Source of the DNA: Paenibacillus zeirhizosphaerae
Lineage (GTDB): Bacteria; Bacillota; Bacilli; Paenibacillales; Paenibacillaceae
Assembly (NCBI RefSeq): GCF_030705605.1
Contig: NZ_JAPCKK010000018.1
Location: 149,374 to 213,373, forward strand
Length of the DNA stretch: 64,000 nucleotides
Direction: 5' to 3'
Shown here: positions 63,551 to 64,000 of the stretch, in pieces
Layout: each line of letters begins with the position of its first letter
Numbering within the stretch: position 1 is the stretch's first letter
Program-made: the position numbers and the translations under genes
Notes under the pieces: generated by a model
Told to the model about the DNA's origin: nothing
The model's database searches: none
Seen by the model: the letters and a program-made list of their open reading frames with translations, nothing else

Positions 63551-63919
63551 GGGTAACCGAAGACCTGAAGTCATCATAGCTGGACAAGTCCGCATGGTAA
63601 TAGATAACATCTCCGTCTGGAGCTGCAAATTCATGGCCATACTTATCCTGGACTGCATTGCTGTACCCTTCCAGCTTCCATTGGTTATCCAGCGGCGTTT
63701 TATCCCCTGGCAGTCTGTAATACCTCAGATGTGGCGTATCCGATCCGTCCTGATAGGTTTCTATGTTGAAGTTCACCACGATGTAACCATCCTTCAGGAA
63801 AATCGGTGAGTGATCCGTCAGCTTGTTGGTTCTGCCATACTCCGCAATATTGAATCCGGCTGGAACAACATACGGAGCTGCTGGCAAGCTGTAATAACGA
63901 TAGGTAAGAGTCATCCTCT
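63546..63919 (-). CDS. 3' exon of an interrupted gene, function unknown
   Basis: About 120 codons of open frame (LTYRYYSLPAAPYVVPAGF, TDHSPIFLKDGYIVVNFNIE, DLSSYDDF) end at a TAA that lies inside the transposase scrap. No start codon context exists at its 5' side, where instead a group II intron 3' end lies. The gene therefore continues beyond the window, upstream of the intron. The text resembles an extracellular beta-rich protein, but the family is not recognised. The C terminus may have been altered by the IS scrap. Confidence 0.6.
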
Positions 63920-64000
63920 GTATGACCAGTAGGAGCACTTTTCCCCCGTTTCACACCGTACGTGATAGTTTCCCATCATACGGCGTTCCATCATGCATGG
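63920..64000 (-). mobile_element. Group II intron 3' end (domains V and VI)
   Basis: On the minus strand CGCCGT (from about 63984) pairs with ACGGTG, and TGATGG pairs with CTATCA under a GAAA tetraloop. The two-base CG bulge on the 3' side completes the classic domain V hairpin. A G-rich stretch and ...GGTCATAC follow, as in domain VI, giving a 3' splice point near 63920. The reverse transcriptase would lie beyond the window. The triad reads CGC instead of AGC, which hints at class C, though the class is uncertain. Confidence 0.7.

Noticed and set aside
1..64000. tRNA, rRNA or CRISPR array
   Set aside because: No cloverleaf-type sequence, ribosomal RNA core motif or regularly spaced repeat series was seen on reading both strands.

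Overview
The window looks like chromosome of a Paenibacillus-type endospore-forming Firmicute. The signs are strong AGGAGG-type ribosome binding sites with many TTG/GTG starts, a sporulation sigma-K gene, YesMN-style AraC two-component control of sugar ABC transporters, the acetylase branch of lysine synthesis (dapH, dapL, patA), and RRNPP-type peptide receptors paired with tiny exported peptides. No rRNA, tRNA or CRISPR array was seen.

Region by region. 1-10 kb (minus strand): a glycan-uptake operon (lipoprotein binding protein, two permeases, sensor kinase, AraC-type response regulator, GH3 glycosidase cut by the window edge), with a GH130 enzyme gene upstream. 10-16.8 kb: an NlpC/P60 wall hydrolase, then a mosaic around sigK with a zeta-type toxin and a 58-residue partner gene, a decayed second copy of the sigK 3' part, short repeats and a leucine-rich-repeat protein lacking a credible start; then pyrB. 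16.9-24.3 kb: a chemoreceptor, a kdgT permease with an orphan Bug/TctC-type binding protein, and a membrane-anchored AraC regulator. 24.4-29.3 kb: two receptor-peptide communication modules, one receptor with an XRE HTH and one without, separated by ydcF-like and dat genes. 29.5-35.6 kb: moaA and a five-gene Nik/Cnt-type ABC operon whose promoter carries two Zur-like boxes. 35.7-39.2 kb: gene remnants, an Mrr-like nuclease, a permease/AraC fusion pseudogene and aspA. 39.4-46.7 kb: patA, potABCD, dapL, dapH. 46.8-51.7 kb: a lipoprotein, a DMT exporter, a tandem rhodanese and a TPR-SUKH protein. 51.8-59.1 kb: a partly decayed redox/electrophile-defence cluster (quinone reductase with HxlR regulator, SDR with TetR regulator, AhpD-like protein, alcohol dehydrogenase, pseudogenes of an NmrA-like reductase and a nitroreductase) containing a 160-bp MITE-like element and an IS3 relic. 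59.2-64 kb: an unknown 554-residue protein and a DUF1697 relic that mirror a reciprocal pair at 52.8-53.8 kb, a DUF4309-like secreted protein, an HD nucleotidase, an acetyltransferase, a transposase scrap and, at the right edge, the 3' end of a group II intron interrupting a gene.

Most interesting are the two receptor-peptide pairs (one HTH-less), the Zur-boxed Nik/Cnt-type importer, the sigK/toxin mosaic, and the duplicated gene pair that kept opposite members in its two copies. All functional calls rest on recognition of motifs and families by eye; no database search was run.
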